Source: Roseibium marinum (lineage in GTDB: Bacteria > Pseudomonadota > Alphaproteobacteria > Rhizobiales > Stappiaceae). From it: DNA of 64,000 nt. Positions 18,135 through 27,497 of the stretch are shown in pieces. The translations under genes were made by a program, and so were the position numbers. Under the pieces are notes generated by a model. It was not told the DNA's origin and ran no database searches. It was given only the letters and a program-made list of their open reading frames with translations. The stretch is taken from assembly GCF_002906165.1 (NCBI RefSeq), contig NZ_PPCN01000001.1, forward strand, positions 930,001 through 994,000. Direction: 5' to 3'. The first letter of the stretch is position 1. Every line of letters begins with the position of its first letter.

Positions 18135-18359
18135 ATGAAAAATCTTCTGAAGCGCTTCGTCAAAGACGAATCCGGCGCAACTGCAATCGAATACGGCCTG
18201 ATCGCGGGTCTGCTGTCCATCGTCATCATCGGCGCGGTCACCTTGACCGGTGGGTCTCTGACCGACGTGTTCACTTCCATTTCTACACAGCTTGATAGCG
18301 CTGTTGCTACGACTGGTGGCGGTGGTGATGCTACGGGTGGCGATGCAACCGGCGGCTAA
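18135..18359 (+). CDS. flp: Flp major pilin
   Basis: The 74-residue prepilin is the subunit of the Tad pilus. A basic leader MKNLLKRFVKDESG is cut by the prepilin peptidase after Gly14. The mature start ATAIEYGLIAG has Glu at position 5 and Tyr at position 6, as in Flp pilins. A membrane helix follows, and the C-terminus is a glycine/aspartate-rich tail with GGDATGG repeated. TTGGAG at 18122-18127 precedes ATG 18135. A strong terminator 36 bases downstream implies that flp can be transcribed alone and at a high level, as expected for a major subunit. Confidence 0.96.
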   Translation: MKNLLKRFVKDESGATAIEYGLIAGLLSIVIIGAVTLTGGSLTDVFTSISTQLDSAVATTGGGGDATGGDATGG

Positions 18360-18395
18360 TCGCCTGGCGTGATCGTTGGATTATACCATCGAAAG

Positions 18396-18424
18396 AAAAC
18401 GGGCAGTTCACTGCCCGTTTTTTT
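18396..18424 (+). terminator. Rho-independent terminator after flp
   Basis: AAACGGGCAG (18397-18406) and CTGCCCGTTT (18411-18420) form a perfect 10-bp stem with a TTCA loop, followed by seven T. It separates flp from the downstream assembly genes. Confidence 0.93.
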
Positions 18425-18620
18425 GTGAATCACTCTGATACCGACGCACTCTTCTGGAAACGCAAAAGCGATGAATCTTGAAGTGTGCGGGCACTATATC
18501 CGTTTTCGTCTGAATACAGATCCGAGGCTCTGGGTGAAGACCGACAGTGCGAACGTCCGCAAAAAATTAACAATCGGGCGATAGGATTCAGGGAGATGAA
18601 AAGGACTGAACGGTAACGCG

Positions 18621-19136
18621 ATGATTGAAGCGGCCATCCTGGTGATCTTTCCGATGCTCGTTGCCTTTGGCGGCGCATCGGATCTCTTGACGATGACGAT
18701 CCGCAACAGGGTGTCAATCCTCCTGATTGCCGGTTTCGCCGGTCTTGCTCTTGCAACCGGACTTCCCTTGAGCGACTGGGGAATGCATGCGCTGGGCCTG
18801 CTTGTGGTCTTTCCCGTCTGCTTCGGATTTTTCTCAGCCGGCTGGATGGGCGGAGGCGATGTGAAATTTATCAGCGCCATCGCATTGTGGATCGGACTGA
18901 CACCGGAACTCGGCGCCTTCGTCATCCTCGTTTCCATTTATGGAATGGTGCTTACCTTTGGCCTCCTTTTCTTGCGGAAAATCGAAGTCGTGCCGGTGGC
19001 CCTTGCGACACAGGACTGGTTCGCGCGGCTTCACGACCGCAGAGGCGGCATCCCTTATGGTATCGCGATCGCGGCCGCCGGTCTGAAGATTTATCCGTCC
19101 ACCGAGTGGTTTCAACTGGCCGCTCGGGGGCTTTAA
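18621..19136 (+). CDS. cpaA: Prepilin peptidase (A24 family, TadV/CpaA)
   Basis: A 171-residue polytopic membrane aspartic protease. GGASDLLTMTIRN contains the first catalytic Asp (Asp21) and WMGGGDVKF the second (Asp80), the standard A24 pair. There is no N-methylating cysteine domain, as is usual for the short CpaA/TadV form. It processes Flp and the TadE-like pseudopilins. The gene sits 260 bases after flp, behind the flp terminator, and 209 bases before cpaB, so it may have its own promoter. Confidence 0.93.
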   Translation: MIEAAILVIFPMLVAFGGASDLLTMTIRNRVSILLIAGFAGLALATGLPLSDWGMHALGLLVVFPVCFGFFSAGWMGGGDVKFISAIALWIGLTPELGAFVILVSIYGMVLTFGLLFLRKIEVVPVALATQDWFARLHDRRGGIPYGIAIAAAGLKIYPSTEWFQLAARGL

Positions 19137-19233
19137 AAACCACCTCCATACTATCTGAGTACTTCGGTTTCGTGCCCTGCGGATAGCTGATTTTTCGCAA
19201 AATGCGGTTGGTTTAAGAAGTCATTTAGTAAAG

Positions 19234-19275
19234 TTAATGAATGTTAACCAAAATCATCCAGATCTGGTTAACCAT
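19234..19275 (+). promoter_or_regulatory. Candidate CtrA-type and inverted-repeat site upstream of cpaB
   Basis: TTAA (19234-19237), six bases, then TTAAC (19244-19248) resembles the CtrA site TTAA-N7-TTAAC with one base less. GTTAACCA (19243-19250) and TGGTTAAC (19265-19272) form an inverted repeat with a 14-base gap, and TTAACCAT (19268-19275) matches an alphaproteobacterial CtrA half-site. The site lies 70-110 bases before the cpaB start. In Caulobacter the pilin gene is under CtrA control, so this is plausible but untested here. Confidence 0.4.
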
Positions 19276-19345
19276 GTTTTGACTAATTACCCCTCATTCT
19301 AAGATTGAATGGCGCATCTGCGCACAGGATTATTGGGTATAGGTC

Positions 19346-20116
19346 ATGAAATTCGCTCGACTTTTAGTACTGGCAGTTGCGGTAGCTGCAGGGTTTTTGG
19401 CTTTCCGCATGGTCATGATGTCCGGCGGAAATGACCAGGAACAGCAAACTGCTCAGACGCCGGCCGTTGAGCGAAAGCAGGCTCAAGTCCTGGTGGCCGC
19501 CAAGGATATTCCGCTTGGCGGGAAGCTGAAGGCCGACGATATGTCCTGGTCCCCGTGGCCGGAGGACGTGATCCCCAAGGGGGCGGTCACGCAGAAAACC
19601 TCTCCCGCGGCGAACAAGGAGCATGTGGGCCAGATCGCCCGTGCTCCGATTTTCGCGGGTGAACCGATTCGCCCGGAACGCCTGATCAGCACCGACAAGG
19701 GCTTCATGTCCGCCATCCTGCCGAAGGGCAAACGCGCCAGCGCGGTGAGCGTGGAAGCGGAGACCACGGCCGGCGGCTTCATTCTACCCGGCGACAAGGT
19801 CGATCTGATTCTGACGCGCAGATCCGACAGCGGAGTCAGCAGCGAGACAATTCTGGAAAACATCCGTGTTCTGGCGATCGACACCACGACTGCGGGCGAA
19901 CAGGACAAGAAAAGCCTCTCTCCGAAAAAGACCGCGACCCTGGAGCTGACTCTGACTCAGTCGGAGATCGTGGCGCAGGCGCAGCAGATCGGAACGATTT
20001 CCCTGGCCTTGCGCAGCGCCCAGGATTCGGCCGACGACGCGGAACCGGAAAACGATAAGCGCCGCGGCATGAGCTATGTGAAATATGGCGTGACCAGCAA
20101 GTCGGGTTTGCGATGA
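19346..20116 (+). CDS. cpaB: Flp pilus assembly protein CpaB/RcpC
   Basis: A 256-residue protein with an N-terminal membrane helix or signal (residues 1-25) and a periplasmic SAF domain. VLVAAKDIPLGGKLKADDM and AGEPIRPERLIS are typical of the SAF/RcpC fold, and GFILPGDKVDLILTRR is the conserved middle. It is thought to stabilise the secretin and bind cell wall. It is the first gene of the long rightward tad unit. The stop codon overlaps the most upstream cpaC ATG (ATGA), showing coupling. Confidence 0.92.
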   Translation: MKFARLLVLAVAVAAGFLAFRMVMMSGGNDQEQQTAQTPAVERKQAQVLVAAKDIPLGGKLKADDMSWSPWPEDVIPKGAVTQKTSPAANKEHVGQIARAPIFAGEPIRPERLISTDKGFMSAILPKGKRASAVSVEAETTAGGFILPGDKVDLILTRRSDSGVSSETILENIRVLAIDTTTAGEQDKKSLSPKKTATLELTLTQSEIVAQAQQIGTISLALRSAQDSADDAEPENDKRRGMSYVKYGVTSKSGLR

Positions 20117-21564
20117 CATCGGTAATGAAAAGAAAGTCCAGCGCGAGGGGCGCGATGATAAACCAGCTTAAGAAGTTCATGGCCGCCGCAGCGTTTTTCG
20201 CCACGGCGCTAACCGTGACGACGCCTTTTGCCGCGGCCGAGGGCAATTTCCCGAGCCAGGTTCACATCGCCGCCGGAGAGCGGGCGAGCGGACGGATCCT
20301 GAATGTCGGCGTCGGCCGGTCGGTCGTCGTCAATCTGGCGGAAGACGCGGCCGATGTGCTCGTGTCCAATCCGGAGATCGCCGATGCGGTTCTGCGAACG
20401 CCGCGCCGGATCTTCGTCATAGGCAATACGGCCGGCCAGTCCCGGCTTGTCCTTTTCAGCCGCAGCGGCCGTGAACTGGCGAGCTTCGATCTCAGGGTGG
20501 AGCGGGATACTTCCGACATGACCCGGATCATCCGAAAGCTGATTCCGGGTTCGAACATCGACGCCGAATCGGTCAATGGCAACGTCGTCTTGAGCGGAAC
20601 GGCGAAAAGCACGATCGAGGCGCAGCAGGCCGCGGATATCGCGGTGAAGTTCCAAGGCTCCGGGAACGCGCAGAACATCGTTAACCTGATCACCGTCGAA
20701 GGCAAGGATCAGGTCCATCTGAAAGTAACCGTCGCGGAAGTCGAACGCTCGGTCATCAAGCAGCTTGGTGTCCAGTTCTCCGGGTCTATAGGTGCAGGGA
20801 ACTTCACCCCTTTCGGGTCGAACCTGCCGGAACTCACAGTTAACCCGACCATCGTCAACCAGGCGATCGCCGGGATCGGCTTTTCAAGCGGGACGACCAG
20901 CCTGGCCGCCCAGATCGAGGCCTTGCAGCGGGAAGGCGTTGTCAGGACCCTGGCGGAACCGACCCTGACAGCCATATCCGGCGAAAACGCGAGTTTCCTT
21001 GCCGGTGGCGAGTTTCCCATCCCGATCGCTCAGGACAATGGCGAGGTAACCGTCGATTTCAAGAAATTCGGTGTGGGTCTGGATTTCACTCCCGTGGTGC
21101 TGTCCGGCGGACGCATCAGCCTGCGGGTCAAGACGGAAGTAAGCGAACTCAGCAATGACGGTGCCGTCTCGGCGGGCGGGATCACGATCTCCGCGCTGAA
21201 GGTCAGGCGCGCGGAATCGACCATGGAACTGCCTTCCGGCGGTACGCTGGTGATGGCGGGCCTCTTGAAGGAATCCTATCAGCAGGCGGTCGATGGCGTT
21301 CCGGGCCTGATGCAGATTCCGATCCTTGGCGCCCTGTTCAAAAGCCGCGATTTCCTGCGCAAGCAAACGGAACTTATCGTCTTCGTGACGCCCTATGTGG
21401 TCCAGCCGGTCGCGGTTCAGAAACTGGTCCGGCCGGACAAGAACCTGATGCCGCCGTCGGATGCGGAAACGATTTTCCTGAACCGGCTGAACAAGATCTT
21501 CAGTCCGGCCGGTGATGCGGTCGAAGGCACCTACCACGGCCAGGTCGGCTTTATCTACAAGTGA
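20113..21564 (+). CDS. cpaC: Tad pilus secretin CpaC/RcpA
   Basis: A 483-residue outer-membrane secretin that forms the pilus exit channel. A signal peptide ending AAAE precedes the N-domain (VGRSVVVNLAEDAADVLVSN). The C-terminal half is the secretin pore, with VRTLAEPTLTAISGENASFLAGGEFPIP split here as ...LAEPTLTAISG and ASFLAGGEFPIP, and VPGLMQIPILGALFKSR. Two starts are possible: ATG 20113 overlaps the cpaB stop, while ATG 20155 has a good GAGGGG site and a standard-length signal peptide. The second may be the true one. Confidence 0.94.
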   Translation: MTSVMKRKSSARGAMINQLKKFMAAAAFFATALTVTTPFAAAEGNFPSQVHIAAGERASGRILNVGVGRSVVVNLAEDAADVLVSNPEIADAVLRTPRRIFVIGNTAGQSRLVLFSRSGRELASFDLRVERDTSDMTRIIRKLIPGSNIDAESVNGNVVLSGTAKSTIEAQQAADIAVKFQGSGNAQNIVNLITVEGKDQVHLKVTVAEVERSVIKQLGVQFSGSIGAGNFTPFGSNLPELTVNPTIVNQAIAGIGFSSGTTSLAAQIEALQREGVVRTLAEPTLTAISGENASFLAGGEFPIPIAQDNGEVTVDFKKFGVGLDFTPVVLSGGRISLRVKTEVSELSNDGAVSAGGITISALKVRRAESTMELPSGGTLVMAGLLKESYQQAVDGVPGLMQIPILGALFKSRDFLRKQTELIVFVTPYVVQPVAVQKLVRPDKNLMPPSDAETIFLNRLNKIFSPAGDAVEGTYHGQVGFIYK

Positions 21565-21574
21565 GGACGGACGG

Positions 21575-22288
21575 ATGAATACCAACAATACGGTCCGGGT
21601 TGCCGCAGCATCCAAATCCGCGCTTGTCGTTTTGGGATGCCTGGTGATGGCCGGCTGTCAGGGCTCGCAGTCGCAAAGCCAGATGCTGGCGTCGCACGAC
21701 TACCGGCTGAGACACCCCATTGTCATTACCGAAGAACCGGAAACCCTCGATCTGCCGATCGGCCGTAACACGCGCCGGCTTTATGGACCGGTCGAAGACA
21801 CGATCACGGCGTTTGCGGTGAATAGCCGGCGCAAGGGCGACGGCGCGGTCGAGATACTCGTTCCCTCCGGCGGAGCGAATGAATCCGCCGTCCATGCGAT
21901 TTCCGGCGATATCCGCGCCGCGCTGCAGCGCGGCGGTCTCGGCCGCTCGCAGATCAGCACGCGCACCTATGCGGTCAACGACCGGGCGGCCGATGCCCCG
22001 ATCCGGCTTTCCTACGCAAGGATGCAGGCGACCGCCGGCTCCTGCGGCAGCTGGCCCAGGAATATCGGCGGCAGCGGATTTGGCGAGAACACCGAATACG
22101 AGAATTTCGGCTGTGCGACCCAGTCCAACCTCGCCGCGATGGTTGAAAATCCGTCCGACCTCCTGACGCCAAGAGCCATGACGCCGGCCGATCAGGCACG
22201 GCGGGCGGTTGTCATCGAAAACTACAGAAAAGGTGACGTGACAGCCGGGGACTATCAGGAAGGCGTCGGCGCCCAGGTCTCTGAATAG
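21575..22288 (+). CDS. cpaD: Pilus assembly lipoprotein CpaD
   Basis: A 237-residue lipoprotein. The signal peptide ends in LVMAGC, with the lipid-anchored Cys28. The C-terminal region NFGCATQSNLAAMVENPSDL and TPADQARRAVVIENYRKG is characteristic of CpaD proteins. It is thought to act as pilotin or outer-membrane partner of the CpaC secretin. GAGGA at 21563-21567, at the end of cpaC, lies 7 bases before ATG 21575. Two internal Cys in the conserved tail could form a disulphide. Confidence 0.93.
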   Translation: MNTNNTVRVAAASKSALVVLGCLVMAGCQGSQSQSQMLASHDYRLRHPIVITEEPETLDLPIGRNTRRLYGPVEDTITAFAVNSRRKGDGAVEILVPSGGANESAVHAISGDIRAALQRGGLGRSQISTRTYAVNDRAADAPIRLSYARMQATAGSCGSWPRNIGGSGFGENTEYENFGCATQSNLAAMVENPSDLLTPRAMTPADQARRAVVIENYRKGDVTAGDYQEGVGAQVSE

Positions 22289-22296
22289 GTGAAGAT

Positions 22297-23604
22297 ATGA
22301 GTGCAAATCCAGACTTGAGAGAAATGGCCGGCCATTTGGATACCATGTCGCTGCCTGATGAACAGCAGTTTGCCGTCAACGATGAGGCCATCCAGATCGG
22401 TCCCATTCCGCGCATCACGATTCACGGATTTTTCCTGAACGAATCGTCCATGCGTGTCGCGGAAGCGGCGATGGAAGACCGCCGGCTGGCCAAGGCCCAT
22501 CTGAAGCTTGATACGGGCGGAATTCCGGCTGCGATCGAAATCTTCTCGCAAGCGCCGACACCGAACCTGATTGTCGTGGAGACGGCGGGTCACAAGGAAG
22601 ATCTCATTGCCAGCCTTGATAACCTGGCCGAATATTGCGACGCGGGCACGAAGGTCATTGTCGTCGGTGATGTCAACGACGTCACGCTCTACCGGGACCT
22701 GATATCGCGGGGCGTCAGCGAATATCTGATCACCCCGATGAGCGTGCTCCAATTGATCGCCTCGATCGGAACCCTTTACGCCAGTCCCGACGCGGAACCT
22801 CTCGGCCGGACGATTGCCTTTTATGGTGTCAAAGGCGGCTGCGGAGCTTCGACAATCGCTCATAATGGCGCCTGGTCGCTAGCGCGCTGCTTCGAGAGCG
22901 AAGTCGTTGTCTCCGACCTGGATCTGCCCTTTGGCACGGCGGGCCTGGATTACAATCAGGACCCGCTGCAAGGGGTTTTCGAAGCCGTGTCCTCACCCGA
23001 AAGGCTGGATGAGACCTATCTGGACCGCATCCTGACCAAATGCAGCGAACATCTCAGCCTGCTCGCCGCGCCGGCGACTCTGGAACGGACCTACGACCAG
23101 AGCGAAAAGTCATTCGAACTGCTCCTGGAAACCATGCGGGCAAGCATGCCTCATGTGGTGCTGGACCTGCCGCATGCCTGGAACGCCTGGATCAAGAACA
23201 CGCTGCTGAATGTCGATGAAATCGTGCTGGTCGCGGAGCCGGACCTGGCCAATCTGCGCAATGCCAAGAACGCCGCCGACATGCTGAAACAGATGCGGCC
23301 GAACGACCGTCCGCCTCACCTGATCATGAACAAGGTCAACATGCCCAAGAGGCCGGAAATCAAGCCGGATGAATTTGCCGGAGCGCTCGGACTGACGGTC
23401 CAGGCGTCGATCCCCTTCGAGCCGCAGCTCTTTGGCACCGCGGCGAACAACGGGCAGATGATCGCCGAACTGGATGGCAAGCATGCCATCACGCGCATGT
23501 TCGATGATCTGGCCCAGTCCGTTTCGGGCAAGGCGCAGCCGAGCAGGTCACCCAGGTCGAGCCTCGGCGGCTTGTTGTCGAAGCTGAAACGTAGGGCCGG
23601 CTGA
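22297..23604 (+). CDS. cpaE: Pilus localisation ATPase CpaE/TadZ
   Basis: A 435-residue MinD/ParA-like protein with an N-terminal receiver-like domain (residues 40-160) and a C-terminal deviant Walker A ATPase. KGGCGAST at 179-186 is the modified P-loop and VVSDLDLPFGTAGLDYNQ carries the switch region. CpaE places the Tad machine at the right cell site, usually a pole. It starts 8 bases after cpaD and ends 30 bases before cpaF, in the standard order of alphaproteobacterial cpa operons. Confidence 0.93.
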   Translation: MSANPDLREMAGHLDTMSLPDEQQFAVNDEAIQIGPIPRITIHGFFLNESSMRVAEAAMEDRRLAKAHLKLDTGGIPAAIEIFSQAPTPNLIVVETAGHKEDLIASLDNLAEYCDAGTKVIVVGDVNDVTLYRDLISRGVSEYLITPMSVLQLIASIGTLYASPDAEPLGRTIAFYGVKGGCGASTIAHNGAWSLARCFESEVVVSDLDLPFGTAGLDYNQDPLQGVFEAVSSPERLDETYLDRILTKCSEHLSLLAAPATLERTYDQSEKSFELLLETMRASMPHVVLDLPHAWNAWIKNTLLNVDEIVLVAEPDLANLRNAKNAADMLKQMRPNDRPPHLIMNKVNMPKRPEIKPDEFAGALGLTVQASIPFEPQLFGTAANNGQMIAELDGKHAITRMFDDLAQSVSGKAQPSRSPRSSLGGLLSKLKRRAG

Positions 23605-23634
23605 CCGGTTCTTGAGCGGAGCAGATAGTTCGTT

Positions 23635-25182
23635 ATGTTTGGAAGACGTGGCAGTTCATCATCCGGAGTACGGACAGTCCGGCCGGCAGACGTGCCGGGG
23701 CTGCAGGATGCGCCTGCGCCGGCCGAAGACAACAGCCGTGCGGAGGTCTCTGCACCACCGCCGTCAGTTCAGACAGAACCTGAAAAACCGGCAGCTCCTG
23801 ACCAGTCGTCGGCCCAGTCGTCAACCCAGGCACCTGCTCCGGGCCTCGCGCAGGAAGCCGCGCAATCGGCTCCGCCACCCCGCAAGAAGAACAGCGAATA
23901 TTACGAGACCAAGGCGCAGATCTTCAACGCGCTGGTGGAAGCGATCGATCTGTCGCAGCTCGCCCGACTCGACGCGGAAGATGCCCGCGACGAGATCCGC
24001 GATGTCGTCAATGACATCATCGCCCTGAAGAATGTCGTCATGTCGATTTCCGAGCAGGAAGACCTGCTTGAGGACATCTGCAACGACGTGCTCGGCTATG
24101 GTCCGCTGGAGCCTCTGCTGGCCCGCGATGACATCGCCGACATCATGGTGAACGGCGCGCACACGGTCTATATCGAAACCGCGGGCAAGGTCGAACAGAC
24201 CTCAGTGTCCTTCCGCGACAATGCCCAGCTGATGAACATCTGCCAGCGCATCGTGAGCCAGGTCGGCCGGCGGGTCGACGAATCGAGCCCGATCTGTGAC
24301 GCGCGCCTGCCCGACGGTTCGCGCGTCAACGTCATTGCACCGCCCCTGTCAATCGACGGGCCGGCGCTTACCATCCGTAAGTTCAAACGCGACAAGCTGA
24401 CCCTCGATCAACTGGTGAGATACGGATCGATCACGCCGGAAGGGTCGACGATACTGCAGATCATCGGTCGCTCGCGCTGTAATGTCCTGATTTCCGGCGG
24501 TACCGGCTCGGGCAAGACGACGCTGCTGAACTGCCTGACGGCCTATATCGACCATACCGAACGCATCATCACCTGCGAGGATTCCGCGGAGCTTCAGCTT
24601 CAACAGCCGCATGTGGTCCGGCTCGAGACACGCCCGCCGAACCTTGAAGGCGAGGGCGAGATCACCATGCGTGACCTGGTCAAGAACTGCCTGCGTATGC
24701 GTCCCGAGAGGATTATCGTCGGCGAAGTGCGCGGACCGGAAGCCTTCGACCTGCTGCAGGCGATGAACACCGGCCATGACGGCTCCATGGGCACGCTTCA
24801 CGCCAACTCGCCGCGCGAGGCTCTGTCCAGACTTGAATCGATGATCACCATGGGCGGTTTTTCGCTGCCCTCCAGAACCCTTCGGGAAATGATCGTCTCT
24901 TCGATCGATGTGGTGGTTCAGGCTGCCCGCCTGCGCGACGGTTCCCGGCGGATTACCCATGTCACCGAGGTCATGGGCATGGAAGGCGACATCATTACCA
25001 CCCAGGACGTCTTCCTTTACGACATGGTCGGCGAAGACGCGAACGGCCGGATCATCGGACGGCACCGCTCCACCGGTATCGGCAGGCCGAGATTCTGGGA
25101 GCGCGCGCGTTACTTCGGCGAGGAAGCCCGTCTGGCCCAGGCTCTGGATGCTTCAGAGATGCCCGAATATGTAGCGGATTGA
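23635..25182 (+). CDS. cpaF: Pilus assembly ATPase CpaF/TadA
   Basis: A 515-residue secretion-type ATPase that powers both extension and retraction of the pilus. The first 90 residues are Pro/Ala-rich and variable. The core has [12 protein letters not shown] with Lys294 (Walker A), [20 protein letters not shown] (Asp box), [19 protein letters not shown] (Walker B) and [15 protein letters not shown] (His box). It works as a cytoplasmic hexamer with the TadB/TadC platform encoded next. Confidence 0.96.
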   Translation: MFGRRGSSSSGVRTVRPADVPGLQDAPAPAEDNSRAEVSAPPPSVQTEPEKPAAPDQSSAQSSTQAPAPGLAQEAAQSAPPPRKKNSEYYETKAQIFNALVEAIDLSQLARLDAEDARDEIRDVVNDIIALKNVVMSISEQEDLLEDICNDVLGYGPLEPLLARDDIADIMVNGAHTVYIETAGKVEQTSVSFRDNAQLMNICQRIVSQVGRRVDESSPICDARLPDGSRVNVIAPPLSIDGPALTIRKFKRDKLTLDQLVRYGSITPEGSTILQIIGRSRCNVLISGGTGSGKTTLLNCLTAYIDHTERIITCEDSAELQLQQPHVVRLETRPPNLEGEGEITMRDLVKNCLRMRPERIIVGEVRGPEAFDLLQAMNTGHDGSMGTLHANSPREALSRLESMITMGGFSLPSRTLREMIVSSIDVVVQAARLRDGSRRITHVTEVMGMEGDIITTQDVFLYDMVGEDANGRIIGRHRSTGIGRPRFWERARYFGEEARLAQALDASEMPEYVAD

Positions 25183-25189
25183 GGCAAAA

Positions 25190-26209
25190 ATGTCCGGACT
25201 TGAAGAACTGATTACCCCACAGGTTACAGGCCTCGCAATCGCGGTGCTGGTGATGCTCGCGGTCGGAGGCGTCATTTTCAGCCTCTTCCAGCCGATGTTG
25301 TCCGGAAGCAAGCGGCGCGACCAGAGACTGCAGGCGGTGGCGGAACGCCCACAAAGTGAAAAGCAGCGCAAGCATTTGCGCGATAACGACCGCCGCAGGA
25401 GGTCCATCCAGGACCAGCTGAAGGAATTCGACGACCGGCAGAAAGCCAAGCAGCACAAGCAGCAGAAAATTTCCCTGAAGGTCCGAATGGAACAGGCGGG
25501 TCTGACCTGGGAAATCAAGCATTTCATCATCTTCAGCGTTGTTTGCGGCCTCGTCTTTCTGGTGATCGGTTTTTTTGTCAGCAGCAACCTGCTCATCATC
25601 GCCAGCCTGACATTCGCGGGCGCTCTGGGATTTCCGCGCTGGTACGTGTCCAACAAGCGCAAGCGCCGGTTCGATGCCTTTTTGAACGAACTCCCCAACG
25701 GAGTGGATATCATCGTGCGAGGCGTAAAAGCCGGTTTGCCTCTCGGCGACTGCATCAAGGTGGTCGCGCGGGAATCCCGGGAACCTGTTGCCACCGAATT
25801 CCGCAAGATTACGGAAACCCAGGTGATGGGGATCTCGCTCGGCGAAGCGGTTGCCAAACTGCCGGATCGGGTTCCCGTTGCCGAAGCGAATTTTTTCGCG
25901 ATCGTTGTCGCCATCCAGCAGAAAGCGGGCGGCGGTCTCGCGGAAGCGCTCAATAACCTGTCCAGGGTGCTGCGTGGCCGCAAGGCCATGAAGGGCAAGA
26001 TCAAGGCCTTGAGTTCGGAAGCCAAATCCTCCGCGGCGATCATCGGAGCGTTGCCTTTTTTCGTTGGCGGGATCATTTTCCTGATCTCCCCCGACTACAT
26101 CATGCTGCTGTTCACAACGACCACCGGCAACATCATTATCGCCGGGTGCCTGTTCTGGATGTTCCTCGGCATCATGGTCATGCGCGCCATGATCAACTTC
26201 GATTTCTGA
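25190..26209 (+). CDS. tadB: Pilus platform protein TadB
   Basis: A 339-residue inner-membrane protein of the GspF/T2SSF family. An N-terminal helix is followed by a charged cytoplasmic stretch rich in Lys, Gln and Arg (residues 40-95, likely coiled coil), a helix pair, the conserved LPNGVDIIVRGVKAGLPLGD and VAIQQKAGGGLAEALNNLS, and a C-terminal helix pair. It forms the platform with TadC and is contacted by CpaF. A GAGG 8 bases upstream supports ATG 25190. Confidence 0.94.
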   Translation: MSGLEELITPQVTGLAIAVLVMLAVGGVIFSLFQPMLSGSKRRDQRLQAVAERPQSEKQRKHLRDNDRRRRSIQDQLKEFDDRQKAKQHKQQKISLKVRMEQAGLTWEIKHFIIFSVVCGLVFLVIGFFVSSNLLIIASLTFAGALGFPRWYVSNKRKRRFDAFLNELPNGVDIIVRGVKAGLPLGDCIKVVARESREPVATEFRKITETQVMGISLGEAVAKLPDRVPVAEANFFAIVVAIQQKAGGGLAEALNNLSRVLRGRKAMKGKIKALSSEAKSSAAIIGALPFFVGGIIFLISPDYIMLLFTTTTGNIIIAGCLFWMFLGIMVMRAMINFDF

Positions 26210-26220
26210 CGAGGGACAGC

Positions 26221-27201
26221 ATGAATCTCGAAACGATCGCTTCAACACAATTCCTTGCGGCCCTGCTTGCAATGGTCGCCGTCTCGGGAACGATCTTCTC
26301 CCTGGTGTGGCCGATGTTTTCACGCAACGCCTTGAAGACCCGGATGAAATCTGTCGCCCTTGAGCGCGACAAATTGCGGGCCAGGGAAAGAGCGCGCCTT
26401 CAGGCCAGCCAGTCCGATGCAAGGGCGTCCCTGCGCAATCAGCCGAAGGCGAAAATGAAAAATTTCGTCGACCGGCTGAACCTGAAGGAAATGCTGTCGG
26501 ACGAAAGCACGGTCGAACGCCTGCGCATGGCCGGTTTCCGTGGTTCTGCGCCGCTTTACTACTTTCTGACGGCGCGCATCGCATTGCCCGGTGTCATTTT
26601 CTTATTCGCGATCACCTACGCGTTTCTGGTGTTGCCGGCAACGCTTCCGGCAATCTCGAAAATCTGCTTCTGCATCGCCATCGCCGGGCTTGGTGCGTTC
26701 GTGCCTAATCTTTATCTGAAAAACAAGATCGACAAGCGCAAGCTGTCGATTCAAAGAGCCTGGCCGGATGCCCTCGATCTCATGCTGATCTGCGTTGAAT
26801 CGGGGATGTCGATCGAAGGTGCGTTCCAGCGGGTCGCGGAGGAGGTGGGCATACAGTCCATCGACCTGGCGGAGGAAATGTCCCTGACCACCGCGGAACT
26901 CTCCTATCTGAGCGAACGGCGGCAGGCATATGAAAATCTTTCCAAGCGCACAGGCGTGGACGGTGTCAAGAACGTGATGATGGCGCTCATTCAGGCCGAA
27001 CGCTACGGGACGCCGGTGGGGTCGGCCATCCGTACGATGGCGGACGACACCCGCGACCAGCGCATGCTCATGGCGGAGCAGAAGGCGGCTTCGCTGCCGC
27101 CGAAACTGACCGTCCCGATGATCCTGTTTTTCCTGCCCGTGTTGTTCTTCATCATCATGTCGCCCGCTGTCATGCAGGTGATGCAGATGAACGCCTTCTA
27201 A
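26221..27201 (+). CDS. tadC: Pilus platform protein TadC
   Basis: A 326-residue GspF-family membrane protein, paralogous to TadB. It has the same plan: N-terminal helix, basic linker, helix pair, then the family signature WPDALDLMLICVESGMSIEG and SYLSERRQAYENLSKRTG, and helices at the C-terminus. It starts 12 bases after tadB behind a GAGGGA site. It is the last gene of the rightward unit; tadD converges on it from the right. Confidence 0.94.
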   Translation: MNLETIASTQFLAALLAMVAVSGTIFSLVWPMFSRNALKTRMKSVALERDKLRARERARLQASQSDARASLRNQPKAKMKNFVDRLNLKEMLSDESTVERLRMAGFRGSAPLYYFLTARIALPGVIFLFAITYAFLVLPATLPAISKICFCIAIAGLGAFVPNLYLKNKIDKRKLSIQRAWPDALDLMLICVESGMSIEGAFQRVAEEVGIQSIDLAEEMSLTTAELSYLSERRQAYENLSKRTGVDGVKNVMMALIQAERYGTPVGSAIRTMADDTRDQRMLMAEQKAASLPPKLTVPMILFFLPVLFFIIMSPAVMQVMQMNAF

Positions 27202-27202
27202 A

Positions 27203-27313
27203 GCGCGTCGCGTTAAATTGAATCCAGGAAATCGCCCGAACGCATTTGCAATGCAAACGCTGCCTCGGGCGTTCTCCTAAATCCATGAATCCGCTCAAAC
27301 GCGACACGCCCTA
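27203..27313. repeat. Imperfect palindromic intergenic element
   Basis: The left arm, starting AGCGCGTCGCGTTAAATTGA, is matched in reverse complement by the right arm ending CAAACGCGACACGCCCTAG. The centre, TTTGCAATGCAAA at 27245-27257, is itself an inverted repeat. The whole of about 110 bases could fold into one long hairpin. It directly follows the tadC stop. It resembles the small palindromic repeats scattered between genes in rhizobial genomes; no second copy was found in this window. Confidence 0.6.
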
Positions 27314-27432
27314 GATCAGCAGACACTCGAACGGAATCGATCCGGGAGTATCCGTGTTGCTCAAGGCACAAAAGCTTTTCGACTTCAGAGTTGTCGGGGT
27401 GATCACGACTCGAGCGCTTCCAGGAAAATCCC

Positions 27433-27463
27433 AAAATCGGGCGGAGCGTCGCCGCTCCGCCCG
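27433..27463 (-). terminator. Candidate terminator for tadD
   Basis: CGGGCGGAGCG (27438-27448) and CGCTCCGCCCG (27453-27463) make a perfect 11-bp GC stem with a 4-base loop. Read on the minus strand it ends in ATTTTGGGATTTT, a partial T tract, so it would stop tadD transcripts. It may also act on read-through from tadC. Confidence 0.7.
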
Positions 27464-27497
27464 GTAGCAATTCCAGCCTGTTTGATAAATCCGTGAC

